NCBI GenBank assembly: GCA_047495785.1
Contig: JBLDXI010000030.1
Coordinates: forward strand, 1,443,572-1,507,571
Origin: Lepidodermella squamata
Lineage: Eukaryota; Gastrotricha
Direction of reading: 5' to 3'
DNA: 64,000 nt
Shown: positions 53,713 through 63,835 of the stretch, piece by piece
Layout: the number at the start of each line of letters is the position of its first letter
How positions within the stretch are numbered: position 1 is the first letter of the stretch
The notes under the pieces: model-generated
Seen by the model: the letters and a program-made list of their open reading frames with translations, nothing else
What the model was told of the DNA's origin: nothing
Databases searched by the model: none
Program-made: the position numbers and the translations under genes

Positions 53713-54583
53713 ATGCCCGACAAAGACTTCATCACTTGTAAATCAATGGCGGCAGTTAAGCCAGCAGATAATCGGTTGTTGGGGGAACATTTGTTCCTTC
53801 GATGCGACGTGGTCCATTATTCGAATTTCAACCCGGAAGTTACATTCTGCATCACAGTTCGGCAATGTGACAGCAATGGATTGGTGATAGATCATAAAAC
53901 TTTCCCTCGGAAACTTGGTCAAACCTTTGATAGCCGAGTGAGGTAAGCCTAAGATACTAGCGTTAATCACCCCTATAACTGACTTGTCTTATAGGAAAAA
54001 TCGATTTTACGATATCGAAGTTCATTCAACTTCGAATTTTGCTGAATCACTGATCCTTGGAAGATGCTCGATAGCTCTTTCAGATTTATCTGATATTTGC
54101 TCCAAAAACGGTCTGGTCACAACTGTCCCGGTAAGTCGAACACTTTTTGCAGGTGACTCATCAGCTACAACTTCCGGTTTTTTTCAGTGCGATCTCGAGC
54201 CGAAAAATTCGGGAAAATTAACACTTCGAGTTCGCCTCTTAAAAGAGTCTACAAGCCCCCCTGCAACTAGGGCCCCTCCTGTAATAAGGCAATCAATCGT
54301 CTCGTCAACTGGGAGTTCGTCACGAAACAGCCAAAGGCTGTCTAATTTTTCGGCAGTTGAGAACGATTACGAAGCTCTGGTCAAACCTTTAATTCAGGTA
54401 TTTTTGCGAAAATTCCTCCTTAAATCTAGGATAACCTTGTATTTTGTTCTATAGATTCCCTCTTTATCCTATGAAAGTGACCACGTTGTAGTCCAACGTC
54501 CCACTTCATCAATATCAACGACATCAAGCTCTTCCGGTCAAAAACGGCGGTCTAGTTTATTCGAGAAATTGTTCAAAAAATAA
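53713..54583 (+). CDS. C2-domain-like cytosolic protein (left copy)
   Basis: Four exons join in frame: 53713-53942, 53995-54130, 54188-54397 and 54455-54583, with introns of 52, 57 and 57 bp, giving 234 residues. Residues about 20-155 alternate beta strands (VTFCITVRQCD, NRFYDIEVHST, SLILGRCSIALSDL, GKLTLRVRLLKE). This resembles a C2 domain with LGRCSIALSDL matching the Leu-Gly-x-x-x-Ile-x-Leu strand; calcium-binding aspartates are not evident. The tail is Ser-rich and basic (GQKRRSSLFEKLFKK), fitting phosphorylation or membrane contact. Its stop lies 12 bp from the stop of the convergent membrane protein gene, so the transcripts must overlap. Fold call is tentative. Confidence 0.65.
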
Positions 54584-54595
54584 TAAAAATATTAC

Positions 54596-55765
54596 TCAAG
54601 CAACAAATGTGCAGTAATCTATATAGGTACTGTTACTGGTTACATTTGTAGAGAACTGGCAATTGCCACCCATAACGCAGTCCGCAGTGAATTGCACCTC
54701 GTCATTGCGGCAAATTGACTCCATTGTCGCTGTGATGAGCACCGAAACAATGGTCATTGTTTCGAAGAAGAAACTGGCAAGACGCCATTGCCATCGTATC
54801 GCAAATTTAGGCCGAGGTTTTGCGACAGGCTTCTTACTACAACACGACTTGCCAACCTCAACCATCTCATCTTCGTCCGACATTTTATGAACTATATGCA
54901 TTACTTCATCATCCTCCTCAGACATAACAACTAGTTTTATGTCATTCGATAGGTCGATGTCCAGATTTGAAATACTTCCGCCAACCGGGTTTGAAAAAGC
55001 AGGGTCGAACTCGGTTTGAGTGGCGATTGTCGCAGATTTAGGCGGCATGTATGGGATTTCAGTGAAAAATAGATCGAAGATCTTAGAGTCGTATCTTCGA
55101 TGCGTGAAACGCTTCAACACGCCTTTGATCAACATTTGCGACAGTAGGAATAGGCAGACGAATGTGACTGTAGTCCAGCATAAGATATTAAACAGCGTCC
55201 TGTGTTGCATGTTCTCATCCAGGCTCAGCGTCCAGCGAATGTTTGTCGCAGTGTTGATGGTCATGAAGGCGAAAGTTCCGATCAAATGAAAGGCATTGCT
55301 TATGGCGATCGGGATTTTGAAGCAATAGAAGTTGCAAAATGCGATCTTACCACCCCCATCAGTGTGGAAAATCCCGATTAGAGGTAGACATAGGACTGAA
55401 ATCAAATCGAGCCAGAACAAAACCCGCTCAGTATCGTCCACGTTTTGAGTATAGGAATTGTATTGGCTTATGTAGAGAGCTGCTGAACTGCTTCCGATAA
55501 TACATGTCAGGGTTAGCAAGAACCGATGACCAGCTCGTTTCGGATCAGCACAGTGCGAGCTGATCGTGTCATACAGCCCTTCTTTATCTTTGAAAATCAG
55601 ATAAAGCGTTGCGTAGATGAAGTAAGGCAGCATGAATGTGAGGATGAGGATCATGAGGATGTAGAGAAACACGGTGACGAATGGTGTAAAGTGCTCCGGT
55701 CGTGGAGGGGGAGCGATTGGATGGTCGCCAAAGAGAAAATCCGTGTCATTGCTGAATTCTGACAT
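54596..55765 (-). CDS. Polytopic (about six-TM) membrane protein, unknown family (left copy)
   Basis: A single exon, 389 residues. Hydrophobic segments occur at about residues 29-58, 82-100, 115-135, 150-175, 190-215 and 340-360. A long acidic cytosolic loop (SEEDDEVMHIVHKMSDEDE) with a Cys pair and Pro-Lys-rich stretch lies before the last segment. The C-terminus carries several cysteines and N-glycosylation sites (NVTSNSTYIDYC), so it is probably extracellular. The layout somewhat recalls the DRAM/Frag1 group but no diagnostic motif is seen. It is nose to nose with the C2-like gene: a minus-strand AATAAA lies inside that gene's last exon. Confidence 0.7.
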   Translation of the reverse strand: MSEFSNDTDFLFGDHPIAPPPRPEHFTPFVTVFLYILMILILTFMLPYFIYATLYLIFKDKEGLYDTISSHCADPKRAGHRFLLTLTCIIGSSSAALYISQYNSYTQNVDDTERVLFWLDLISVLCLPLIGIFHTDGGGKIAFCNFYCFKIPIAISNAFHLIGTFAFMTINTATNIRWTLSLDENMQHRTLFNILCWTTVTFVCLFLLSQMLIKGVLKRFTHRRYDSKIFDLFFTEIPYMPPKSATIATQTEFDPAFSNPVGGSISNLDIDLSNDIKLVVMSEEDDEVMHIVHKMSDEDEMVEVGKSCCSKKPVAKPRPKFAIRWQWRLASFFFETMTIVSVLITATMESICRNDEVQFTADCVMGGNCQFSTNVTSNSTYIDYCTFVA

Positions 55766-56352
55766 GATGTTAGCGAGGTGTGGCAGTGTTTGAAAGACTT
55801 GTTTTCTAAAAAAGCTACCGATGCGCGTTTTTTAGCCTTATCATAGAACAAACATTCTTTTATCACAGGAAGAGATATTGCTTAAAGAGATAGCGCCATT
55901 GCGGCTTTTTTTATCGAGAAAATTCTAAATTTCCATTTTTTAGGTTAATTTTTTCATAAAATTCATTTTTTTTCTTCGCCATGGTAGAAATCTTATTATT
56001 CAACTTGTTTGCTATTAGGAAAATTCATTTGAAATTTATATAAAATTATTCATGCCTTAAAGTTGAAAATGAATCATCTTATTTTTTTTTATGAATTTCG
56101 AAAAATTGGTGATAGATACACCAATTTCTATGCCTATTTCAAACTAAATAACGCAAATTTATTTGGATACGTAACTTATCTCTGCGTGACTCTTTAAACC
56201 AGACATCGTGTGACTCGAATTTATCTGAGGGCAAGAAGATACCCCCTTACTTCTTATCAGCAGGCAACTACGCAGTGCGCATTGCTTACTTAGATGATAA
56301 CAACTGGTACGGAGCGGCCCGAAATTTACCAAGTGTTCTTATTTTACCCAAA
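55766..56352. other. Divergent intergenic region (left copy)
   Basis: Promoter region shared by the polytopic membrane gene and the truncated gene at the palindrome centre. AT-rich, no other feature. Confidence 0.5.
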
Positions 56353-56538
56353 ATGTGGTTCATTCTTCTTACCCTACTAATCGCCATCGCGTATTACGCG
56401 AGGCCGAGGAAACCTGTGAAGTTAAATGGCCTCTACACGCAACCCATCGGATTGTGGTACCATGTCAAACGAATCGCCCTAACAGCGATTCTATGTGTGG
56501 TCAAAATCACGAGAAAACCAGTCCCTTCTCAAATCTAA
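56353..56538 (+). pseudogene. 5' fragment of the PEP-synthase-like gene, cut at palindrome junction
   Basis: The left arm carries the start of the gene found in full on the minus strand from 57346. The first 52 codons (from MWFILLTLLIAIAYYARP to CVVKI) match the right copy. One base change turns Ala into Thr at codon 53, and after 56517 the sequence switches to the spacer, ending in PVPSQI and a stop. This is a truncation product of the inverted duplication, not an independent gene. Confidence 0.85.
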
Positions 56539-57346
56539 CATTCATATGGTAGAACCCATTCGTCGTCAAAGCAGATGCCGTTTTGCTGAACGTACTCAAA
56601 ATTCCATTCAGGGTTAGTTCAAGGCGTTTGTTCTCAATATCAACAAAACCACGAGCTTCTCCATTGATCTCGAAATTTGATGAGCTTAGAAACCCAGCCA
56701 TTAGACTGAACGAACCCTCCTCAGTAGCTAAAGTGCTTGCTAGAAGGCCTGGGTCGTAGTCGGTCGACATAGAAGCAGGGTCAGTGAGGGCTCTGAACCA
56801 TAGCCTTAGATTCACTTCGATGAATGTCCCGCTGCTCGAGTCCTTCATCAAACCAGTGTAGAGAACTCTGTAGGTTTGAGGTGTGTCTATAGCTCTGATA
56901 CGAATTCCACCAGCCGCGATGTAGCCAGGGTCTGTTTCCTCGCCGAAAGGCGTCTCATCAACAACCATACCCCCAGGATGGACAAGATCTCGACCATCAG
57001 CGGTATGAACCACTAGACTCACCTCGACCCTAGAACCAGAATGGCGACGCATAAACACGGAGACAACATTGCCATTCTTATCGGCGGCTTTGATCGAAAA
57101 CGTGTTCATTTGGTTGTGCTTGAGTTTCGTAGGCAATTTAAGCTGGTCAACCTCCGCCGATAGGTTCTGCCGCCTTGAGTATTTTCTCGCGATTTTGACC
57201 ACACATAGAATCGCTGTTAGGGCGATTCGTTTGACATGGTACCACAATCCGATGGGTTGCGTGTAGAGGCCATTTAACTTCACAGGTTTCCTCGGCCTCG
57301 CGTAATACGCGATGGCGATTAGTAGGGTAAGAAGAATGAACCACAT
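56507..57346 (-). CDS. N-terminal part of a membrane-anchored PEP-synthase-like protein, truncated at the palindrome centre
   Basis: Open frame from the ATG at 57346 to a TGA at 56509-56507; 279 residues. The start is a membrane anchor (MWFILLTLLIAIAYYARP). The rest is a soluble beta-rich region with HSGSRVEVSLVVHTADGRD, AAGGIRIRAID, VNLRLWFRAL and MSTDYDPGLLASTLA. This resembles the long N-terminal module of animal proteins annotated as phosphoenolpyruvate synthase-like or rifampicin-phosphotransferase-like, which continue for hundreds of residues into ATP-grasp and phosphohistidine domains. Those catalytic domains are absent. The frame ends at the inverted-repeat junction, and the stop codon uses the one base (56509) that differs between the arms. 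The family call is from remembered patterns and is moderate; the truncation is clear. Confidence 0.55.
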   Translation of the reverse strand: MWFILLTLLIAIAYYARPRKPVKLNGLYTQPIGLWYHVKRIALTAILCVVKIARKYSRRQNLSAEVDQLKLPTKLKHNQMNTFSIKAADKNGNVVSVFMRRHSGSRVEVSLVVHTADGRDLVHPGGMVVDETPFGEETDPGYIAAGGIRIRAIDTPQTYRVLYTGLMKDSSSGTFIEVNLRLWFRALTDPASMSTDYDPGLLASTLATEEGSFSLMAGFLSSSNFEINGEARGFVDIENKRLELTLNGILSTFSKTASALTTNGFYHMNVRFEKGLVFS

Positions 57347-57933
57347 TTTGGGTAAAATAAGAACACTTGGTAAATTTCGGGCCGCTCCGTACCAGTTGTT
57401 ATCATCTAAGTAAGCAATGCGCACTGCGTAGTTGCCTGCTGATAAGAAGTAAGGGGGTATCTTCTTGCCCTCAGATAAATTCGAGTCACACGATGTCTGG
57501 TTTAAAGAGTCACGCAGAGATAAGTTACGTATCCAAATAAATTTGCGTTATTTAGTTTGAAATAGGCATAGAAATTGGTGTATCTATCACCAATTTTTCG
57601 AAATTCATAAAAAAAAATAAGATGATTCATTTTCAACTTTAAGGCATGAATAATTTTATATAAATTTCAAATGAATTTTCCTAATAGCAAACAAGTTGAA
57701 TAATAAGATTTCTACCATGGCGAAGAAAAAAAATGAATTTTATGAAAAAATTAACCTAAAAAATGGAAATTTAGAATTTTCTCGATAAAAAAAGCCGCAA
57801 TGGCGCTATCTCTTTAAGCAATATCTCTTCCTGTGATAAAAGAATGTTTGTTCTATGATAAGGCTAAAAAACGCGCATCGGTAGCTTTTTTAGAAAACAA
57901 GTCTTTCAAACACTGCCACACCTCGCTAACATC
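57347..57933. other. Divergent intergenic region (right copy)
   Basis: Mirror of 55766-56352: promoter DNA between the truncated PEP-synthase-like gene (minus) and the polytopic membrane gene (plus). Confidence 0.5.
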
Positions 57934-59103
57934 ATGTCAGAATTCAGCAATGACACGGATTTTCTCTTTGGCGACCATCCAATCGCTCCCCCTCCACGAC
58001 CGGAGCACTTTACACCATTCGTCACCGTGTTTCTCTACATCCTCATGATCCTCATCCTCACATTCATGCTGCCTTACTTCATCTACGCAACGCTTTATCT
58101 GATTTTCAAAGATAAAGAAGGGCTGTATGACACGATCAGCTCGCACTGTGCTGATCCGAAACGAGCTGGTCATCGGTTCTTGCTAACCCTGACATGTATT
58201 ATCGGAAGCAGTTCAGCAGCTCTCTACATAAGCCAATACAATTCCTATACTCAAAACGTGGACGATACTGAGCGGGTTTTGTTCTGGCTCGATTTGATTT
58301 CAGTCCTATGTCTACCTCTAATCGGGATTTTCCACACTGATGGGGGTGGTAAGATCGCATTTTGCAACTTCTATTGCTTCAAAATCCCGATCGCCATAAG
58401 CAATGCCTTTCATTTGATCGGAACTTTCGCCTTCATGACCATCAACACTGCGACAAACATTCGCTGGACGCTGAGCCTGGATGAGAACATGCAACACAGG
58501 ACGCTGTTTAATATCTTATGCTGGACTACAGTCACATTCGTCTGCCTATTCCTACTGTCGCAAATGTTGATCAAAGGCGTGTTGAAGCGTTTCACGCATC
58601 GAAGATACGACTCTAAGATCTTCGATCTATTTTTCACTGAAATCCCATACATGCCGCCTAAATCTGCGACAATCGCCACTCAAACCGAGTTCGACCCTGC
58701 TTTTTCAAACCCGGTTGGCGGAAGTATTTCAAATCTGGACATCGACCTATCGAATGACATAAAACTAGTTGTTATGTCTGAGGAGGATGATGAAGTAATG
58801 CATATAGTTCATAAAATGTCGGACGAAGATGAGATGGTTGAGGTTGGCAAGTCGTGTTGTAGTAAGAAGCCTGTCGCAAAACCTCGGCCTAAATTTGCGA
58901 TACGATGGCAATGGCGTCTTGCCAGTTTCTTCTTCGAAACAATGACCATTGTTTCGGTGCTCATCACAGCGACAATGGAGTCAATTTGCCGCAATGACGA
59001 GGTGCAATTCACTGCGGACTGCGTTATGGGTGGCAATTGCCAGTTCTCTACAAATGTAACCAGTAACAGTACCTATATAGATTACTGCACATTTGTTGCT
59101 TGA
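57934..59103 (+). CDS. Polytopic (about six-TM) membrane protein (right copy)
   Basis: Identical 389-residue product to 54596-55765. Six hydrophobic segments, acidic cytosolic loop before the last one, Cys- and N-glycosylation-bearing C-terminus. Since the flanking non-coding DNA is equally identical, no selection signal can be drawn from the identity. Confidence 0.7.
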   Translation: MSEFSNDTDFLFGDHPIAPPPRPEHFTPFVTVFLYILMILILTFMLPYFIYATLYLIFKDKEGLYDTISSHCADPKRAGHRFLLTLTCIIGSSSAALYISQYNSYTQNVDDTERVLFWLDLISVLCLPLIGIFHTDGGGKIAFCNFYCFKIPIAISNAFHLIGTFAFMTINTATNIRWTLSLDENMQHRTLFNILCWTTVTFVCLFLLSQMLIKGVLKRFTHRRYDSKIFDLFFTEIPYMPPKSATIATQTEFDPAFSNPVGGSISNLDIDLSNDIKLVVMSEEDDEVMHIVHKMSDEDEMVEVGKSCCSKKPVAKPRPKFAIRWQWRLASFFFETMTIVSVLITATMESICRNDEVQFTADCVMGGNCQFSTNVTSNSTYIDYCTFVA

Positions 59104-59115
59104 GTAATATTTTTA

Positions 59116-59986
59116 TTATTTTTTGAACAATTTCTCGAATAAACTAGACCGCCGTTTTTGACCGGAAGAGCTTGATGTCGTTGATATTGATGAAGTGGGA
59201 CGTTGGACTACAACGTGGTCACTTTCATAGGATAAAGAGGGAATCTATAGAACAAAATACAAGGTTATCCTAGATTTAAGGAGGAATTTTCGCAAAAATA
59301 CCTGAATTAAAGGTTTGACCAGAGCTTCGTAATCGTTCTCAACTGCCGAAAAATTAGACAGCCTTTGGCTGTTTCGTGACGAACTCCCAGTTGACGAGAC
59401 GATTGATTGCCTTATTACAGGAGGGGCCCTAGTTGCAGGGGGGCTTGTAGACTCTTTTAAGAGGCGAACTCGAAGTGTTAATTTTCCCGAATTTTTCGGC
59501 TCGAGATCGCACTGAAAAAAACCGGAAGTTGTAGCTGATGAGTCACCTGCAAAAAGTGTTCGACTTACCGGGACAGTTGTGACCAGACCGTTTTTGGAGC
59601 AAATATCAGATAAATCTGAAAGAGCTATCGAGCATCTTCCAAGGATCAGTGATTCAGCAAAATTCGAAGTTGAATGAACTTCGATATCGTAAAATCGATT
59701 TTTCCTATAAGACAAGTCAGTTATAGGGGTGATTAACGCTAGTATCTTAGGCTTACCTCACTCGGCTATCAAAGGTTTGACCAAGTTTCCGAGGGAAAGT
59801 TTTATGATCTATCACCAATCCATTGCTGTCACATTGCCGAACTGTGATGCAGAATGTAACTTCCGGGTTGAAATTCGAATAATGGACCACGTCGCATCGA
59901 AGGAACAAATGTTCCCCCAACAACCGATTATCTGCTGGCTTAACTGCCGCCATTGATTTACAAGTGATGAAGTCTTTGTCGGGCAT
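59116..59986 (-). CDS. C2-domain-like protein (right copy)
   Basis: Exons 59986-59757, 59704-59569, 59511-59302 and 59244-59116 mirror 53713-54583, with all splice sites preserved. The same 12-bp separation from the convergent membrane gene applies. Confidence 0.65.
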
Positions 59987-60390
59987 TTAGTTAATCAAAA
60001 AGTTAAGAGGATATGACTTGCCGGATGAATTATCAACGAGTGAATAACTCCGGCACAGCCATGTATTCGCGTTATTTATGCTTTGAGGCTGATTCAAATT
60101 GCTGCGTTTAGTTTTTTCATGCACAACTCGTCGCTTTTTCATCTTACGCTGCAGCATCGACTCATGTTTCAGTACGCTTTCCCTTTCACGCTCGTGACGT
60201 CGCATATAGCCGTGTACTGAGCGGCTTTATTGTTTCACGAATTTGGCTCAGGCCTACACGTTAACCTGGCGTGAATGATTTATACGCTGCTTGTGTATGA
60301 GTAAGTAATTGCTGCTTAGGCTTGAAACGGAATTAGGCTAAACCAGGAAACGTTGCTCGTTACAAAAAGACAGATTATTGTTATTCCCCT
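59987..60390. other. Intergenic / 5' leader (right copy)
   Basis: Mirror of 53309-53712, including the 72-codon basic frame (60205-59987) abutting the C2-like gene start. Confidence 0.35.
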
Positions 60391-60865
60391 TTATTCGTTG
60401 CTCGTTCCTTCCCCTCTATAAATTGTCTCCTTAATTGAACTTAGTTGTTCCGTTGCTACAACACAACTCGGCCCGGGGGAGTTTGTCGTCTCTGTCGGAT
60501 GGGTATCTTCCGTTGTTATTGTTGAAGAAATTGCTGGCAATAAAGGTTGTACTATTGCCACGTTGGCTTCAGTATCCGTCCGTTGTGCCGTAGTTGCCCT
60601 CCTTTGCTCGTCCGCTTGGTTCGACTTCCATATGACCAAGGCTGTAATGCCAATGCATAGAGATACGACAATCAAAGTGCCGCTTATTACAGGGCCTGAG
60701 AATTCCCAGTGTCCTATAAAGTCGGTCTGGAAACGCAAAGAAAATGTGGCTGTTGAGTGATTCATCGCTTGAAATGCTTACGTTTTCAAATTGGTAGAAA
60801 AATGGCCGTTTGTTGGTCGTTGTTTCTGTCGAGTTTGAACTCGAGGATAATGTTGTTTGATTCAT
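60391..60865 (-). CDS. Small single-pass membrane protein (right copy)
   Basis: Exons 60865-60782 and 60726-60391 mirror 52834-53308. Identical 139-residue product with one membrane segment and a Thr/Glu/Pro-rich tail. Confidence 0.65.
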
Positions 60866-62352
60866 GTTTCCCAATAGTATTTCTCGTAAGGCGTAAAAGC
60901 GGCATCTGGTTATACTACCCGTGAAATCGATGTCGACTGCATTCGATTGAATGCGGAATGCTTAATAGCATGGCCGATGCACTGGAAGAATGGCTGAGCG
61001 TCATTCATGCAATCGATTATGATAGATGTTATAGAGAAGAACTGTCGCTCCGATTCAAGATTCAAGACTGAATACAAGTAAATGATTTCATTTAAAATAT
61101 TCAATCGGAAATAATGCTGAAATAACATCTAGCACATATAACAACCACAGCATCAGGGTGCGATCTTCGATGCCCGAGCTCCTGGGGATGGAAAAAAAAT
61201 TTTTGCTTTATTTGCCAAAATGACGAGTCATTTCGGCTAATAACCGAGCGAAGCGAGAAAATTTTGGATATTTTCCACTAAATATACGCTAAATTTACCG
61301 GGAATTTTTTCAGAATTATTGTGGTCAATGTTGAATTTTTTACCGAAAAACATTCATCGGCCAGAAATTTGATGAGCTGCGACCTGAAAGCTGGACCTCT
61401 ATGCCCTATTTTTCCTGTCGAGATAGAAGGACACGTCATTTGAGATGAATGAGGTTGAGCTAGCCATCCGGCATCACTTGTCAGTTGCTTTCATTTTGCT
61501 GCACTTCTTCAAGTACTCTTGACAAGTGAAAAACTGGCCAAGCGACTAATGGAGCACAAACTCACGATGAATCATTCCGGCACACATAAAAGTACTACAG
61601 TAATGCCAGATCTCTTTTATTTATTTATTTATGACTCGGATAGAAAACCAGCACGCGACGGTTCATTCATTTTTTTTACACATTATAGCACTTAAGAGTA
61701 TTTTTTACTGAACTTCATATTAAATATTAATGCGATGTGGCCAAGTATCTGCATAGAATTTCCTGTAGATAGTTGTTTGCTATTACTCTACTGAAAAATC
61801 ATCTCGTGTTTGCCTTGGACAATAGGAAAAACCTCTCAATTGCTGTTCGATTTCTCTATAACAATACTGAAGCATTGAAAAACTATAGGAACATTTTCGA
61901 CGGAATCCAAAAATTCGAAAATTTCTCAAGGACGAAAATCTCGCTTTTAAAATTTGGGTGTGCTTTTAAAATTTGCTATTTACGAAAATACCTTGAAGTC
62001 CTCATCAAAGTTCTATCTATCGATTTATTTATTCGAAAAAAAACAAAGCTTTGGGTGTAGTGTTTACATTAGACAAATATACTATTTTACAATAGCAGAA
62101 TGTTTATCGCGTTTGAAATTTCACCAAGGCTCAACAAATGTAAGCATTAATCTTCAATTTCAGTGGCCATATTCTGACGCACGTCATTCGCGACCTGAGA
62201 TCGCTATCTAGATAATTAAAATTCGTGAGTTCAGCCTAGCTCCTTATAACGCTGTATTATAGATAGCGATCTTTCGGTAAAATCTCGTTTGCGCCAATGA
62301 TAATTTAACACGCACAACTCATAAAATATTGAATAGGCGATTTTTTTCAAAA
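60866..62352. other. Intergenic (right copy)
   Basis: Mirror of 51347-52833; holds the interspersed repeat copy at 61154-61264 and no supported gene. Confidence 0.5.
61154..61264 (+). repeat. Interspersed repeat (right copy)
   Basis: Plus-strand mirror of 52435-52545, beginning CAGGGTGCGATCTTCGATGC. Same family as 31747-31847. Confidence 0.7.
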
Positions 62353-63237
62353 ATGCCGCCTGTGCGCCACAGTGGTGGCAAGCCAACTCGTAGTGTTTTT
62401 CTCTCACCACCGCCATCACACTGCTGCTACTCCGACAAAGCGCCGGGTATAAAAATGGCCGACGGCTGCGAAATCGCAACCATCACCGCTTTCGAGTCGA
62501 AAATGGCTGAAGAACCTAAACCACAACGAAAGCAACAACGGCAAAATCCTGTCGAGCTCTTCTTCATCAACTACTTCAGGAAACTTGTTGGGAAGCCTCA
62601 GCTGAAGCCTGGCGAACCGGTGAATCAAGCCATTCCTTTGGTCACCCCTGGAACGTCTCGAGCTCCCGCGAAACCACCGGCGAAAAAATGCGAATGCTGC
62701 AGCTCAGAGGAAGCGAAGAACCTGTTCCTCCACGCCCTAGCTTCTTTCCTAATCTCCTTCATCGGAATGCTAGTTGTCGCGTTGTTCCAATACGAGTTGA
62801 TCTACAAGTACTACGACCCGAAGGCGCATGATAACTTGCCGCTAGCATTTGTTGCCTTCTCATTCGGAGCGACTTCAGTCCTAACCTACGACGCTTACGA
62901 CTCTCCCTTGGCTCAACCGAGAAACGTTGTAGGCGGGCATGTTATCAGCGCGATACTCGGTATATGCGTCCGATTGGCGCTCTACGACTACCCGTTAGTC
63001 GCCACCCCGTTATCAGTGGCTTTAGCTGTTGCTGCGATGCGGCTTACTGGTACGACGCATCCCCCGGGTGGCGCGACCGCCCTTGTCGGGGCAACTTTCA
63101 GCCCGATACCTCGAGACGGCACTGCTTTCATCTTCGTAGTCCTCCCTATCGCTTGCGGTGCCATTGTTATGGTCATTGTCGCGTGGATTTTCAATAATTT
63201 AGTAATGAAGAGGACTTATCCAAAAACGTGGTGGTGA
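62353..63237 (+). CDS. HPP-family integral membrane protein (right copy)
   Basis: Identical to 50462-51346: first ATG at 62353, alternative ATG at 62455 following a TATAAAA run. Contains the DSPLAQPR, GGHVISAILG and THPPGGATAL signatures. Both copies are intact, so if the palindrome is real the gene dose is doubled. Confidence 0.85.
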   Translation: MPPVRHSGGKPTRSVFLSPPPSHCCYSDKAPGIKMADGCEIATITAFESKMAEEPKPQRKQQRQNPVELFFINYFRKLVGKPQLKPGEPVNQAIPLVTPGTSRAPAKPPAKKCECCSSEEAKNLFLHALASFLISFIGMLVVALFQYELIYKYYDPKAHDNLPLAFVAFSFGATSVLTYDAYDSPLAQPRNVVGGHVISAILGICVRLALYDYPLVATPLSVALAVAAMRLTGTTHPPGGATALVGATFSPIPRDGTAFIFVVLPIACGAIVMVIVAWIFNNLVMKRTYPKTWW

Positions 63238-63510
63238 TTCATTGTTACAATAACGAGCCAATTCCAGTGCTTTCATGCGTGCCGGGCATTGTATGTTGTA
63301 TGTTACGAGTGCTGTGCTTAACTGAGAACAAAGAGGTCATAAACAAGCTGTTGAATAAAGTATTTTTACTCTACGTTTATTTGTTGACATGTGTGCTGTT
63401 TGAAAGAAGACACGCTTCTTCTTTGTTCTTTGCCAAAAATTACTGTAACGAGCAAAAAATAAACGCATAACAGAACAGGAAGGTTACAGCTCGGATATAT
63501 GGTTCAAATA

Positions 63511-63835
63511 TCAAGCTTGATCACTGATCAAAATCTCTAACAAAAACCAGATAAATGCGAGTATGAGCGCTGAAACAGCAGAATTCGCCTTTGGGGAGCT
63601 GTTGCAACAATCTCGATCGTTGCATTTGCAATCGAGGATCGGGATGGTTACAGTGGCCCGCGTCTTACACCCGTTATAAGCCTCAGGTGTGACTGGCATG
63701 CATTCCTTCTCGACTATGGTGATACCATGAAATGTTCCTGTCAATAGAACAACGAAATAAGATCCTCGAGTTTGGATACGTGGTTGCTTTCCCTGCACTA
63801 CGAAAGCAGCCTTGAATAACTCGATTTTCTTTTGC
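63511..63835 (-). CDS. Ly6-like GPI-anchored protein, last exon (right copy)
   Basis: Mirror of 49864-50188. Its upstream (signal-peptide) exon would lie beyond the last 165 bases of the window or past base 64000, so completeness cannot be judged. Ends with the CKCNDRDCCNSS signature and a hydrophobic tail. Confidence 0.6.

Larger units (their letters stand above)
49699..56517 (+). repeat. Left arm of giant inverted repeat (at least 6.8 kb)
   Basis: Every position x here pairs with 113699 minus x on the opposite strand. All predicted proteins and the non-coding stretches I compared are identical, and the constant sum means no indels. The one mismatch found is 56509 (A) against 57190 (C, read as G on the other strand). 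The left limit is set only by the end of the window, so the arm may be longer. Confidence 0.97.
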
